This document shows, piece by piece, positions 54,411 to 62,545 of a DNA stretch of 64,000 nucleotides (position 1 is its first letter; the number at the start of each line of letters is the position of its first letter). Position numbers and translations under genes: made by a program. Under the pieces are notes generated by a model that was given only the letters and a program-made list of their open reading frames with translations, made no database searches and had not been told where the DNA came from. The stretch is from Streptomyces omiyaensis (lineage in GTDB: Bacteria > Actinomycetota > Actinomycetes > Streptomycetales > Streptomycetaceae), in contig NZ_BMVV01000004.1 in the NCBI RefSeq assembly GCF_014650895.1, positions 248,001 through 312,000 on the forward strand, read 5' to 3'.

Positions 54411-54641
54411 ATGGCGTTGGCGCTCACCCTGATATCCGCCGGCGGGGCCGGCCTGCTGATCCCCCTGGGCGAGGTCACCGCCCTGCTGCGCAGGCTCGCG
54501 GACGGCTCGCTGGACACGGACGACGAGACCGACGCGGACTTCGACGGCGATCTGTCGCTCGCCGGTCAGCTGCACTCCGTCGCCGATCAGATCGACGCGG
54601 AGTGCATCGCCTCCCTGCCGCCCCGGGAGGGGCCCTCCTGA
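54411..54641 (+). CDS. small DUF6213-like protein
   Basis: The 76-residue protein has a beta-like start (LALTLISAGGAGLLIPLGEV) and an acidic middle (DTDDETDADFDGD). It resembles the short DUF6213 proteins of Streptomyces, although this is from memory and not certain. GGAGG lies about 10 bases before the ATG. It stands alone between the tRNA and the convergent oxidoreductase gene. Confidence 0.65.
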   Translation: MALALTLISAGGAGLLIPLGEVTALLRRLADGSLDTDDETDADFDGDLSLAGQLHSVADQIDAECIASLPPREGPS

Positions 54642-54669
54642 GCGGCGACCGCCCCTCTTCCGCCGCCGC

Positions 54670-55683
54670 TCAGCGGAACGACGGGATGATCTCGGAGTCG
54701 TAGGCGTCGATGGTGGCCTCGCGGTGGTCGTGCATGGCGTAGACGGCGAACTGGTGGACGCCGAGGTCCTTGAGCCGGCGGAGCTTGTCGACGTGGGCCT
54801 CGGCGGGGCCGAGGAGGCAGAAGCGGTCGACGATCTCGTCGGGGACGAAAGCGGTGTCGGGGTTGTCGGCGCGGCCGTGGTGGGAGTAGTCGTAGCCCTG
54901 CCGGTCCTTGATGTACGCGGTGAGCTCCTCGGGGACCATGCCGGAGTGCTCGCCGTACTTGGCGACGAGGTCGGCGACGTGGTTGCCGACCATGCCGCCG
55001 AACCAGCGGCACTGGTCGCGGGCGTGCGCGAGGGCCTCGGGCGAGTCGTCCGCGGTCACGTAGGCGGGGGCGGCGACGCAGATCGTGAGGGCGTCGGGGT
55101 CGCGGCCGGCGTCCTGGGCGGCCGTCCTGACCGCCTTGACCATCCATTCGGTGAGGAAGGGGTCGGCGAGCTGGAGGATGAAGCCGTCGGCCTTCTGCCC
55201 GGCGAGCGCGAGGGCCTTGGGGCCGTACGCGGCCATCCAGACGGGGAGTTTTCCGTTCTTGATCCAGGGGATGCGGATCGGGTTGCCGTCGACCTCCGCC
55301 TCGCGGCCCTCAGCGAGGTCGCGGATGACGTCGATGGCCTCGCCGAGGCGGGCGAGGGTGTTGGGTTTGCGGCCGGCCACGCGCATCGCGGAGTCGCCGC
55401 GGCCGATACCGCACACGGTCCGGTTGCCGTACATGTCGTTGAGGGTGGCGAAGGTGGAGGCCGTCACCTCCCAGGTACGCGTCCCCGGGTTGGTGACCAT
55501 CGTGCCGACGTGCAGCTTGGTGGTGTTGGCCAGGATCTGGCTGTAGATGACGAAGGGCTCCTGCCACAGCACGGCGGAGTCGAAGGTCCATCCGTAGCGG
55601 AAGCCGTTGCGTTCCGCCCGGCGCATCAGGCCGACGACCTGCGAGGCGGGCGGGTCGGCCTGCAGGACGAGTCCGAAGTCCAC
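54670..55683 (-). CDS. LLM-class F420-dependent oxidoreductase (TIGR03842-like)
   Basis: The 337-residue TIM-barrel protein starts VDFGLVLQADPPASQVVGLM and has WTFDSAVLWQEPFVIYSQIL, GTMVTNPGTRTWEVTASTFA and CGIGRGDSAMRVAGRKPN near residue 100, typical of luciferase-like, F420-type enzymes. The TIGR03842 group is often found beside dihydropyrimidinase, as here. It may reduce a pyrimidine ring or act on a breakdown product, which is inference. The start is GTG at 55683 with GGAGG upstream. It is cotranscribed 46 bases downstream of hydA. Confidence 0.87.
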   Translation of the reverse strand: MDFGLVLQADPPASQVVGLMRRAERNGFRYGWTFDSAVLWQEPFVIYSQILANTTKLHVGTMVTNPGTRTWEVTASTFATLNDMYGNRTVCGIGRGDSAMRVAGRKPNTLARLGEAIDVIRDLAEGREAEVDGNPIRIPWIKNGKLPVWMAAYGPKALALAGQKADGFILQLADPFLTEWMVKAVRTAAQDAGRDPDALTICVAAPAYVTADDSPEALAHARDQCRWFGGMVGNHVADLVAKYGEHSGMVPEELTAYIKDRQGYDYSHHGRADNPDTAFVPDEIVDRFCLLGPAEAHVDKLRRLKDLGVHQFAVYAMHDHREATIDAYDSEIIPSFR

Positions 55684-55729
55684 TCGGGGACCTCCAAGTT
55701 CGAGTCGGTGCGATGAGACCCCAGGCCGC

Positions 55730-57121
55730 TTAGCCCAGGTACTGACAGAGTCCGCGCGGCACGAACGCCCCGTGCCCCGCGTGCCCCGTGTACTTCCGCT
55801 GGTCGACGACGAGCTCACCCCTGGACAGGACCGTTTCCACCTGACCGGTGATCGTCCTCCCCTCGTACGCCGAGTAGTCGACGTTCATGTGGTGGGTCTC
55901 GGCCGACAGGACCTGGGTGGCGTGCGGGTCGTAGATGACGACGTCCGCGTCCGAGCCGGGGGCGATCGTCCCCTTCTGCGGATACAGGCCGAACATCCGG
56001 GCCGGGGTCGCGCAGGCGATCTCGATCCAGCGGCGGCGCGAGATATGCCCGTCCACGACGGCCTGGTGGAGGAGATCCATACGGTTCTCCACGCCCGGCA
56101 GGTCGTTGGGGATCTTCGAGAAGTCGCCCCGGCCCAGCTCCTTCTGCCCGACGAAGCAGAACGGGCAGTGGTCCGTCGACACCACCTGGAGGTCGTTGGT
56201 CCGCAGGCCCCGCCACAGCGGCGCCTGGTGCTCCTTCGGCCGCAGCGGCGTCGAGCACACGTACTTAGCGCCCTCGAAGTCCGGCTCCGCCAGGTTGTCC
56301 GTGGACAGGAACAGGTACTGCGGGCACGTCTCGCCGAAGACCGGCAGCCCCATGTCCCGGGCGGCGGCGAGCTCCGCCACGGCCTCCTGCGCCGACACGT
56401 GCACCACGTACAGCGGGCTGCCCGCGACCCGGGCCAGCTGGATCGCCCGGTGAGTGGCCTCAGCCTCAAGCAGCGCCTTGCGGACCTCGCCGTGGTAGCG
56501 GGGATCGGTCTCGCCCCGCGCCAGGGCCTGTTCGACCAGGACGTCGATTGCGATGCCATTCTCGGCGTGCATCATGATCAGCCCGCCCGTGTCACCGGCC
56601 ACCTGCATCGCCCGCAGGATCTGCCCGTCGTCCGAATAGAAGACCCCCGGATACGCCATAAACAATTTGAACGAGGAAACGCCGAGTTCGACCAGCTTCG
56701 GCATCTCCCGCAGCGTCGACTCGTTCACGTCGGACATGATCATGTGGAACGCGTAGTCGACCGCGCAGTTGCCGTCCGCCTTTGCCATCCAGGCATCCAG
56801 GCCGGCCCGAAGCGGCTCGCTCTTCGCCTGCACCGCGAAGTCGACGATCGTCGTGGTCCCGCCCCACGCCGCAGCCCGCGTCCCCGTCTCGAATGTGTCC
56901 GACGCGAACGTGCCGCCGAAAGGCAACTCCATGTGGGTGTGGGCATCGACGCCGCCCGGGATCACGTATTTCTGCGACGCGTCGATCACCCGGTCCGCCG
57001 CCCACTCCTGCGTCCCAGGCGCCGCCAGGGCCACCACCCGGCCGTGCTCGATCAGCACATCCGCGTGCACCTCGTCTGCGGCCGTGATCACCAGACCACC
57101 GGTAATCAGAGTCCGAGTCAT
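55730..57121 (-). CDS. hydA: dihydropyrimidinase
   Basis: The protein (463 aa) is a cyclic amidohydrolase with the binuclear metal motifs DAHTHMELPFGG near residue 59, the carbamylated Lys in SSFKLFMAYPG near 150, MMHAENG near 183, VVHVSAQEAV near 240 and STDHCPF near 316. It opens dihydrouracil, dihydrothymine or hydantoin rings in reductive pyrimidine catabolism. The ATG at 57121 has GGGGA upstream. The expected beta-ureidopropionase is not in the window. The F420-type oxidoreductase downstream is a likely partner. Confidence 0.94.
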   Translation of the reverse strand: MTRTLITGGLVITAADEVHADVLIEHGRVVALAAPGTQEWAADRVIDASQKYVIPGGVDAHTHMELPFGGTFASDTFETGTRAAAWGGTTTIVDFAVQAKSEPLRAGLDAWMAKADGNCAVDYAFHMIMSDVNESTLREMPKLVELGVSSFKLFMAYPGVFYSDDGQILRAMQVAGDTGGLIMMHAENGIAIDVLVEQALARGETDPRYHGEVRKALLEAEATHRAIQLARVAGSPLYVVHVSAQEAVAELAAARDMGLPVFGETCPQYLFLSTDNLAEPDFEGAKYVCSTPLRPKEHQAPLWRGLRTNDLQVVSTDHCPFCFVGQKELGRGDFSKIPNDLPGVENRMDLLHQAVVDGHISRRRWIEIACATPARMFGLYPQKGTIAPGSDADVVIYDPHATQVLSAETHHMNVDYSAYEGRTITGQVETVLSRGELVVDQRKYTGHAGHGAFVPRGLCQYLG

Positions 57122-57585
57122 TCCCCAGCCATCCCTTCGTACCGACCACCGACCAGACCACCACCGGCACGTGCCGGGGCCACGCCCCGGCCCGCCGGCT
57201 CCCTCACGCCGCCACCCCGCACGGCACACGGCCTACTCCGCTAGAAAACCCCTGGTCACGCGACCGAACGAAACTCTTGACTTCGTTGGCATGGTGCCTG
57301 GAGATCGCGTAGCGGCCTGCAGGGACATAGCCGCACCACGTCCCCGGTCCGTGGCATTTCCGATCAGCTCTATGGCATCCGGTCCGTCGGGCGCTTCGCT
57401 CCGCTGTAATTGACGTCCGGCCACGCAGCGGCTCACACTCCAGCCAGACGGTTGGACACCTCAGCCTGCGGTCTGTGACGCTCCTCGGGCGCAGTTCCCC
57501 CTCTGCGCCCCGATCCGGGCCACCGCGCAGGTGAAGCAGCTGGTGCCACCGTTTCCCCGGCCCGGCCCGGGGGTGTTGTGAGTGC
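57122..57585. other. 464-base gap with lower GC, no gene called
   Basis: This stretch between hydA and the STAS gene is visibly less GC-rich than its surroundings near 57,240-57,420. Short open frames exist on both strands, but none has a recognisable motif or good ribosome site. A -35-like TTGACT is present near 57,275 on the plus strand. It probably holds the hydA promoter and may mark a junction between the conserved core to the left and the stress region to the right. Confidence 0.5.
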
Positions 57586-57966
57586 GTGAGCATCATGATC
57601 AGTTCCCCGATAGTCGCCCTGCCGGACACGGACGAGGCGGACGCCCCCGCAGTGGACCTCAGCTGCGTCTCGTGCGGTGACACCCTGCGGATGCGGCTCG
57701 CCGGTGAAGTCGACCACTTCACCGCGACACCGCTGAGGGTCGTACTGACCACGGCCGCGGCCTACGGATACCGGCATCTCGATCTCGACACCCGAGCCAT
57801 CACGTTCTGCGACTCCGCGTTGCTCGATGCGCTGGCCGGCTGGTGCCGCAGCGGCCGCACCGTGTCCCATACCGCCACCTCCCGGCCGGTCGGCCGGCTC
57901 CTGGCGATGGAGCGCGACCTGGGCCGCCCCTCGGCGCCGGGCGCGTGGAAGGTGACCGGCCGGTGA
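57586..57966 (+). CDS. STAS domain protein (anti-sigma factor antagonist-like)
   Basis: The protein (126 aa) is a single STAS domain with LRMRLAGEVDHFTATPLRVV near residue 36 and the loop-helix motif LDLDTRAITFCDSALLDALA near residues 66-85. The Ser in CDSALL is at the usual phosphorylation position. Such proteins bind anti-sigma kinases and free sigma-B-type factors. No kinase or sigma-B gene is adjacent. GTG 57586 and ATG 57595 are both possible starts. Confidence 0.85.
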   Translation: MSIMISSPIVALPDTDEADAPAVDLSCVSCGDTLRMRLAGEVDHFTATPLRVVLTTAAAYGYRHLDLDTRAITFCDSALLDALAGWCRSGRTVSHTATSRPVGRLLAMERDLGRPSAPGAWKVTGR

Positions 57967-58596
57967 TCTTCCGGGCGATGACGGTCGTACCGCTCCTCCT
58001 CGTACCGCGCCTTCTGGCGCCGCTCCTGGCGTTGGGCCCGGCCGGGCGACCGGGCCGCCGCCACCGTGTGCGCGTTAGAGCACGCTGACCCGTACCAGGC
58101 CGGTGGCCCGTGCTCGCGTCGAGCGGACACGGGCCACCCGGCGGTTGGCTTTGTCGACGTCACACGACAGCGGTTGTCGACACCCTCGGGAGGCACTCAC
58201 CCGAGCCTGGACCTCGATGTCGACGAGAACGGGAGGCACCCGCCGGCACTCGGCAACGGGGGATGAGGGTCGCCACCTACGCCCGTAGCCAGCGCTTTTG
58301 TCTCGGGCCCCGGACGAGGGGCACACGGCGTCTTGCCAGTCGGCACCGAACTGCTGTCTGAAGCCATCGATATCCGACGCGGGCAGCGCCTCCCGAACCG
58401 CCCGAGAAGCGCTGCTCTTCGTCATCGACAGAGCCACGGCGGTCATTCCTCGCCGTGGCAGTCTTCTGCCACTCCCCGTGCGTGACGGGCCCCGTCGGGC
58501 GGCGACTCCTCATGCGTGGGCGTGTGGCGCTGCTGCGTCCGGGTGATCATCCGTAACCTCGCATCACGGCCGGTGCGCACGGATTGTCACATAGGT
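57967..58596. other. 630-base region without a confident gene
   Basis: Several short frames are open on both strands, including 58075-58446 on the minus strand, but none shows a known motif or a ribosome site. Base composition and codon pattern are irregular near 58,280-58,460. I consider it intergenic or the remains of decayed genes. Confidence 0.45.
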
Positions 58597-59187
58597 ATGA
58601 CAACAGCGCATCAGCAGGTGATCCCTCGTCAGACCTTCGCCTTCCCTGCGGCAGGGGCGTCGCGGCGCAGGCAGGATGACCTGCCCGAGCCGGACGAGCG
58701 GCGCTGGCTGCGGGAGCGGTGGGGCCTGTCGACCAGGCAGGTGGCGGCGGCGTTCGGGGTGACACCGGCGACGGTGCGGTCCTGGGAGCACGGCCGTTCG
58801 GCACCCCGGGGTGGCCGCAAGGAGGCCTACCGGCGGTTCCTGGCCGGCCTGGCCCAGCACGGCGAGGTGACCCGGTCCCGCGCCGCGCGCGGTGACCGGT
58901 GTCCGGGGGCGGACGTGCGGCGTCCGGCACACCGCCCGGCCGCCCCTGTGACACCCGCCCCCGTGTCGTCCCCCCCCGTGACGCCCGCACTGCGGCAAGG
59001 CGGCACGCCCAGGCCCGCGTGCCCGGCCGCGTCCGCGGCGGGCTGGGTGGTGCGCGTCGGCCCGGGCGGGGCGGGGGCGGATCCTGTGGCGCCGGAGCGC
59101 ATCCGGCGCCATCGGCTGCTCAGCGCCGCGGCCTGCGTGTGGTCGCTCGCCCTGTGGGTGCTCCTCACCTGTCCACCGTCCTTCTGA
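58597..59187 (+). CDS. helix-turn-helix protein with C-terminal membrane tail
   Basis: The 196-residue protein has an XRE-like helix-turn-helix (LRERWGLSTRQVAAAFGVTP then VRSWEHGRSAPRGG) near residues 37-70, a long Pro/Ala linker, and one hydrophobic segment at the very end (LLSAAACVWSLALWVLLTC, about 173-191). It looks like a tail-anchored DNA-binding protein. CATAGGT sits just before the ATG, so the message may be leaderless. It converges on the Asp23 genes. Confidence 0.78.
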   Translation: MTTAHQQVIPRQTFAFPAAGASRRRQDDLPEPDERRWLRERWGLSTRQVAAAFGVTPATVRSWEHGRSAPRGGRKEAYRRFLAGLAQHGEVTRSRAARGDRCPGADVRRPAHRPAAPVTPAPVSSPPVTPALRQGGTPRPACPAASAAGWVVRVGPGGAGADPVAPERIRRHRLLSAAACVWSLALWVLLTCPPSF

Positions 59188-59215
59188 CAACGCCGGCCGG
59201 ATGGGTGTCGACCGG

Positions 59216-59545
59216 TCACACGATGCCGGTGACGGTCACCCGCACAGCGCCCGGTGTGGTGGCTGCCGCCTCCGCGGCCGCCGCCCGTACGGCACTGGCG
59301 GTGTGGGCGGCCTGGTGCTGTGCGCGGACGACGATGTCGATCCGCAGGGCGGTGGTCCGGCCCCGGGAGTCGTAGGCGATGTGCACCGCGGTGCCCGGAT
59401 CGGACCGGTCGGCGGCAGCCGGCTGTCGTGAGCTGCCCGCCCGCAGCAGGGAGCGCAGGCCGGGACGCAGGCACGCGACGCCGGGGACGGCCAGGACGGC
59501 GTCGGTGACCTGCTGGGTGAGGACCTTGGCGCGGTCGCTGTTCAC
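59216..59545 (-). CDS. short Asp23/Gls24-like protein
   Basis: The protein (109 aa) has the shape of a small Asp23/Gls24 domain, with AVLAVPGVACLRPGLRSLLR at the N-terminus, strands ending ALRIDIVVRAQHQAAHTASA, and the closing TTPGAVRVTVTGIV. Its start overlaps the zinc-motif Asp23 gene by 4 bases (ATGA), and it is the last gene of the sigma operon. The core is shorter than in typical Asp23 proteins. Confidence 0.75.
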   Translation of the reverse strand: MNSDRAKVLTQQVTDAVLAVPGVACLRPGLRSLLRAGSSRQPAAADRSDPGTAVHIAYDSRGRTTALRIDIVVRAQHQAAHTASAVRAAAAEAAATTPGAVRVTVTGIV

Positions 59546-60171
59546 GGCCTGGCCTCCTGCGGCTGGGTGGGAGGGTCGTGGAGGTCGATGACGGTGACGT
59601 CCAGGTCGCCGAGGGCCAGGCCGAGGTGCTGTCGGGCGGCACGGATCAGGCTTTCGCGCACCGCGCAGATGGTGTCTGGGAGGTCTTGTCCGTAGACGAC
59701 GGTGATGCGGAGGTGGACGGTGGAGGGGCCGCGGGCGGGGTGGGTGCGGCTGCCGGGCGGGGTGATGCGGCAGCTTCCGGCCAGCACGCCGGGCACCTGC
59801 TCGGCGGCGGTGCGCAGGGTGCGGGCGGCGACGGACTCGTAGATCCAGCTGTCCTCACCGGCCTCGCCCAGGGGCAGGGTGCGGCCCGGGCGCAACTCCA
59901 GGCGGACCGCGTCCATGACGCGTCGCACCACGGCGGTGGTGTCGATGTCGGTGGGTGGAGCGGCCGGGGGGAGTACGGCGGCCCGGAGGTGTTCCAGGTC
60001 GGCGACGGCCTGTCTGCAGGAGGGGCAGGTGGCGGTGTGCGGGTCGGTGTCCGGCCGGTCGGCGTGCTCCCATACGGTGGCCAGGTCCCTGCCGCAGGCG
60101 AGGAGTTCGAGGTCTTCGTCGTCCGGGTTCTCGTCGGGATTCTCGTGGGGGTGGGGGGTGTTCATCGCCAT
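59542..60171 (-). CDS. Asp23/Gls24 protein with anti-sigma-like zinc motif
   Basis: The 209-residue protein joins two parts. The N-terminal about 75 residues contain LELLACGRDLATVWEHAD and then HTATCPSC, the Hx3Cx2C motif of zinc-binding anti-sigma factors. The C-terminal part (about 100-200) is an Asp23/Gls24 domain with VAARTLRTAAEQVPGVLAGS and VHLRITVVYGQDLPDTICAV. I chose ATG 60171 because GGAGG lies 10 bases upstream, giving a 10-base overlap with the sigma gene. The position directly after an ECF sigma gene fits the role of its anti-sigma factor. Confidence 0.83.
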   Translation of the reverse strand: MAMNTPHPHENPDENPDDEDLELLACGRDLATVWEHADRPDTDPHTATCPSCRQAVADLEHLRAAVLPPAAPPTDIDTTAVVRRVMDAVRLELRPGRTLPLGEAGEDSWIYESVAARTLRTAAEQVPGVLAGSCRITPPGSRTHPARGPSTVHLRITVVYGQDLPDTICAVRESLIRAARQHLGLALGDLDVTVIDLHDPPTQPQEARP

Positions 60172-60743
60172 GCGACCATCGCCTCCGTCAGCATGCGCCG
60201 GGCCCGGAAGACGCGTGCGCGGACCGCTTCGGGCCGGATGCCCACCGCCTGGGCGATCGTCTCGTACGGCTGTCCTTCGATCTCTCGCAGGACCCAGCAG
60301 ACCTTCTGCTCGGCGGACAGGCTGCCCATGGCCTGGGCGAGGTCGCGTACGGCGGCGTGCGACTCGGCGGCGCGGGCGGGTGAGGACTGGTGTTCCGGTG
60401 CGGCCGGTTCGGCGACCGCGTCGAGGTCGGCCGCGGGTCTGCGGGCCCGCAGCAGGTTCAGGCACCGGTTGGTGACGATGCGGTACAGCCACGTGCGGAA
60501 CCCCGCCTCGCCCCGGTACTCGGGAAGGCTCCGCCACGCGCTGAGGAAGGCGTCCTGGACGGCGTCCTCGGCTTCGGCCCGGCTGCCCATCAGGCGTTCG
60601 GCGAGCTGCATCATGGCCGGCGAGTGGCAGTGGACCAGCATCTCGAACGCCTCCTCGTCTCCTTCCGCGGCCCGTACCGCCAAGAGCCGGTCGCCGGCCT
60701 CGGCCGTCTCCTCATCGTCGTCCGGGCCCCACCGAGCTTTCAA
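60162..60743 (-). CDS. ECF-type RNA polymerase sigma factor
   Basis: The protein (193 aa) has sigma region 2 with LMGSRAEAEDAVQDAFLSAW followed by YRGEAGFRTWLYRIVTNRCL (about residues 55-95), and region 4 with LSAEQKVCWVLREIEGQPYE and IRPEAVRARVFRARRML (about 140-185). The start is TTG at 60743 with AAGGAG upstream. Its promoter carries GTAAC-N16-GTGTC, identical to that of the divergent Asp23 operon, suggesting autoregulation. The stop overlaps the Asp23 zinc-motif gene. Confidence 0.92.
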   Translation of the reverse strand: MKARWGPDDDEETAEAGDRLLAVRAAEGDEEAFEMLVHCHSPAMMQLAERLMGSRAEAEDAVQDAFLSAWRSLPEYRGEAGFRTWLYRIVTNRCLNLLRARRPAADLDAVAEPAAPEHQSSPARAAESHAAVRDLAQAMGSLSAEQKVCWVLREIEGQPYETIAQAVGIRPEAVRARVFRARRMLTEAMVAWR

Positions 60744-60772
60744 CGCGGGCTCCTTCCAGCCTCCACCGCTTT

Positions 60773-60798
60773 GACACCGCCCGCCCGGCTTTCGTTAC
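60773..60798 (-). promoter_or_regulatory. ECF-type promoter of the sigma gene
   Basis: On the minus strand GTAACG (from 60798), then 16 bases after GTAAC, GTGTCAAAGC. The same two elements with the same spacing occur on the plus strand at 60846-60871. The expected transcription start is about 20 bases before the TTG. Confidence 0.7.
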
Positions 60799-60845
60799 GC
60801 CACCCGGATCCGAACTTTCGTTCACCCGTTCACGACAAGAGGTCC

Positions 60846-60871
60846 GTAACGCACCGCGCTCTCGCGGTGTC
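60846..60871 (+). promoter_or_regulatory. ECF-type promoter of the Asp23 operon
   Basis: GTAAC (60846-60850), 16 bases, then GTGTC (60867-60871) continuing AAAGC. It matches the sigma gene promoter at GTAACG and at GTGTCAAAGC, while the 16-base spacers differ apart from the last few bases. Transcription would start near 60,880, giving a leader of about 35 bases. Confidence 0.7.
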
Positions 60872-60913
60872 AAAGCAGTGCAAGCACACACCGACCCCAT
60901 CGAGGGAGCAGTC

Positions 60914-61396
60914 ATGACGGCAACGCAGGAGAAGACCCCGGTCCGCATGGACCACGCGGCCGGCCCGGTACCCGGCGCCGGCCGCACGCAGGTCGACGAG
61001 CCCGGCGGCACGCACGGCAGGACGTCGATCGCGGACACCGTCGTCGTCAAGATCGCCGGGCGGGCGACGCGGGAGGTCCCCGGTGTCCACGACATGGGCG
61101 GCGGCCTGTCCCGGACGCTGGGCGCGGTCCGCGACCGGGTGCCCGGCGGGCGCCCGAACGTGGGCCGCGGCGTGAAGGTCGAGGTGGGCGAGCGCCAGGC
61201 CGCCATTGATGTGGAACTGGTCGTGGAGTACGGCGTTCCGGTTCCGGACGTGGCCCGCGACGTGAGGGAGAACGTGATCGCCGCGGTGGAGCGGATCACG
61301 GGCCTGGAGGTCGTGGAGGTGAACATCGCCGTCACCGACGTCCACCTGCCCGGAGACGACGAGGACGACAACACCATCGAGACGCGGGTGGCGTGA
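60914..61396 (+). CDS. Asp23/Gls24 family envelope stress protein
   Basis: The 160-residue protein has a disordered N-terminal 38 residues and then a full Asp23 domain: TSIADTVVVKIAGRATREVPGVHDM, VEVGERQAAIDVELVVEYGVPVPDVARDVRENV and ERITGLEVVEVNIAVTDVH. In Staphylococcus, Asp23 coats the membrane through AmaP during envelope stress. GAGGGAG precedes the ATG. It is the first gene of the rightward operon and lies behind the sigma-type promoter. Confidence 0.92.
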   Translation: MTATQEKTPVRMDHAAGPVPGAGRTQVDEPGGTHGRTSIADTVVVKIAGRATREVPGVHDMGGGLSRTLGAVRDRVPGGRPNVGRGVKVEVGERQAAIDVELVVEYGVPVPDVARDVRENVIAAVERITGLEVVEVNIAVTDVHLPGDDEDDNTIETRVA

Positions 61397-61454
61397 GCGG
61401 CTCGCGCCGCGTCACCGCACGGACAACGTCGACGAGGGAAGGAAGGCAGCAGCC

Positions 61455-61637
61455 ATGAGCAGGGACGTCCTCGGGCTGATGGTCGGGATGGCACTGGGAT
61501 TCGCCGGCTGGTTCGGGGGCTTCGGGGCCTTCCTCCTGGTCGCCGCCCTCGGCGGGCTCGGCTACGCGGCCGGCCGCCACGCCGAGCGGGGCGGAGACCT
61601 GCGCGACCTCCTGATCGCCGAGCGCAGGCACCGGTGA
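61455..61637 (+). CDS. DUF2273-like small membrane protein
   Basis: The 60-residue protein has a pair of glycine-rich hydrophobic segments (about residues 6-22 and 24-42), followed by a basic and acidic tail (GGDLRDLLIAERRHR). Size, topology and position between Asp23 genes match the DUF2273 proteins of Asp23/AmaP operons, which sit in the membrane with AmaP. It overlaps the next start by 4 bases. Confidence 0.82.
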   Translation: MSRDVLGLMVGMALGFAGWFGGFGAFLLVAALGGLGYAAGRHAERGGDLRDLLIAERRHR

Positions 61638-62545
61638 ACACCGCCGAGCGGGGCGTCACCACCGTCGCCGACCGGGTGACGGCCAAGATCGCCCGGCAGG
61701 CGGCCGCCGAAGCCACCGCCAAGACCGGCGGGCACGTCCTCAGGTCGGCGGCCACCACCCGCGGGCGCCACGTCGAGGTGACTGTGGAGGTGGACCTCCC
61801 CCCGTCCGCACCGGCCGACACGGGCCGGATGGTCCACCTCCGCGATCACCTGACCGACCGCACCCGGCACCTGACCGGGCTGGCCGTCACGCCCGCACGT
61901 CTGCGGGTCCGCAGGCTCCACCCACTCGCCGCCCGCCCCCTGCCAGAGGCCGAGCAGCAGCCGGCCACGGTCGGCAGGTTGTGGTCCCCGCGTCGTGCCG
62001 CCGCCACGGGTACGGCCTTGGCCGTGGGCGTCCTGGCCGCACTGACGCTGTGGTCCGTCCTGCACCAGCACCTGCCCGGCATTGCCGCGCCGCCGTGGGA
62101 GCAGGTGCGGCAGTGGGCTTCCCTGTCCGGCTGCCGGTCTCTCGCGCGGCCGGCAGCCCTGGCGGCCGCCGCTGCCGGGGCATGGCTGGTTCTCCTGGCC
62201 GCCACTCCCGGACACAGACGCCTGCTGCCCCTGGGCTGCCCCCGGTCGGCCCGGGCGGTCATCAGCCGCACGCACGCCGCGCGCCTGATCCGGGCGGCCG
62301 TCACCGAGGTGCCCGGGCTGCGGGTCCACTCCGTCCACTTCACCCCGCGCAAGGTCACCGTCCGCGCCGAAGCGGCCTACGGCACACCGCACGACGTCCG
62401 CGGGACGACCAACACGACCATCGAGCGCACCCTGAGGAGCATGGTCCTGCGACACCCCCCGCAAGTACGGCTCCTCCTGCGCCCCGCCCAGGACCCGCAC
62501 ACCGCCCCCGACCGGCGGCCTGCACAGGAGGACGGGAATGCGTAG
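61634..62545 (+). CDS. Asp23 domain plus DUF6286 membrane protein
   Basis: The protein (303 aa) starts with an Asp23-like domain (about 1-100: VTTVADRVTAKIARQAAAEA, RHVEVTVEVDLPPSAPADTG). Two hydrophobic segments follow (about 120-140 and 172-195), then a C-terminal domain resembling DUF6286 (SRTHAARLIRAAVTEVPGLR, VTVRAEAAYGTPHDVRG). It would link the soluble Asp23 layer to the membrane. The GTG start overlaps the DUF2273 stop, and its end overlaps the AmaP gene by 8 bases. Confidence 0.8.
   Translation: MNTAERGVTTVADRVTAKIARQAAAEATAKTGGHVLRSAATTRGRHVEVTVEVDLPPSAPADTGRMVHLRDHLTDRTRHLTGLAVTPARLRVRRLHPLAARPLPEAEQQPATVGRLWSPRRAAATGTALAVGVLAALTLWSVLHQHLPGIAAPPWEQVRQWASLSGCRSLARPAALAAAAAGAWLVLLAATPGHRRLLPLGCPRSARAVISRTHAARLIRAAVTEVPGLRVHSVHFTPRKVTVRAEAAYGTPHDVRGTTNTTIERTLRSMVLRHPPQVRLLLRPAQDPHTAPDRRPAQEDGNA

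Noticed and set aside
57233..57436. Minus-strand 67-codon frame upstream of hydA
   Set aside because: No recognisable motif, no ribosome site and an irregular codon pattern; it could be a remnant, but I cannot support it as a gene.
58075..58446. Minus-strand 123-codon frame between the STAS and HTH genes
   Set aside because: No family resemblance, no credible start signal and poor third-position GC bias.
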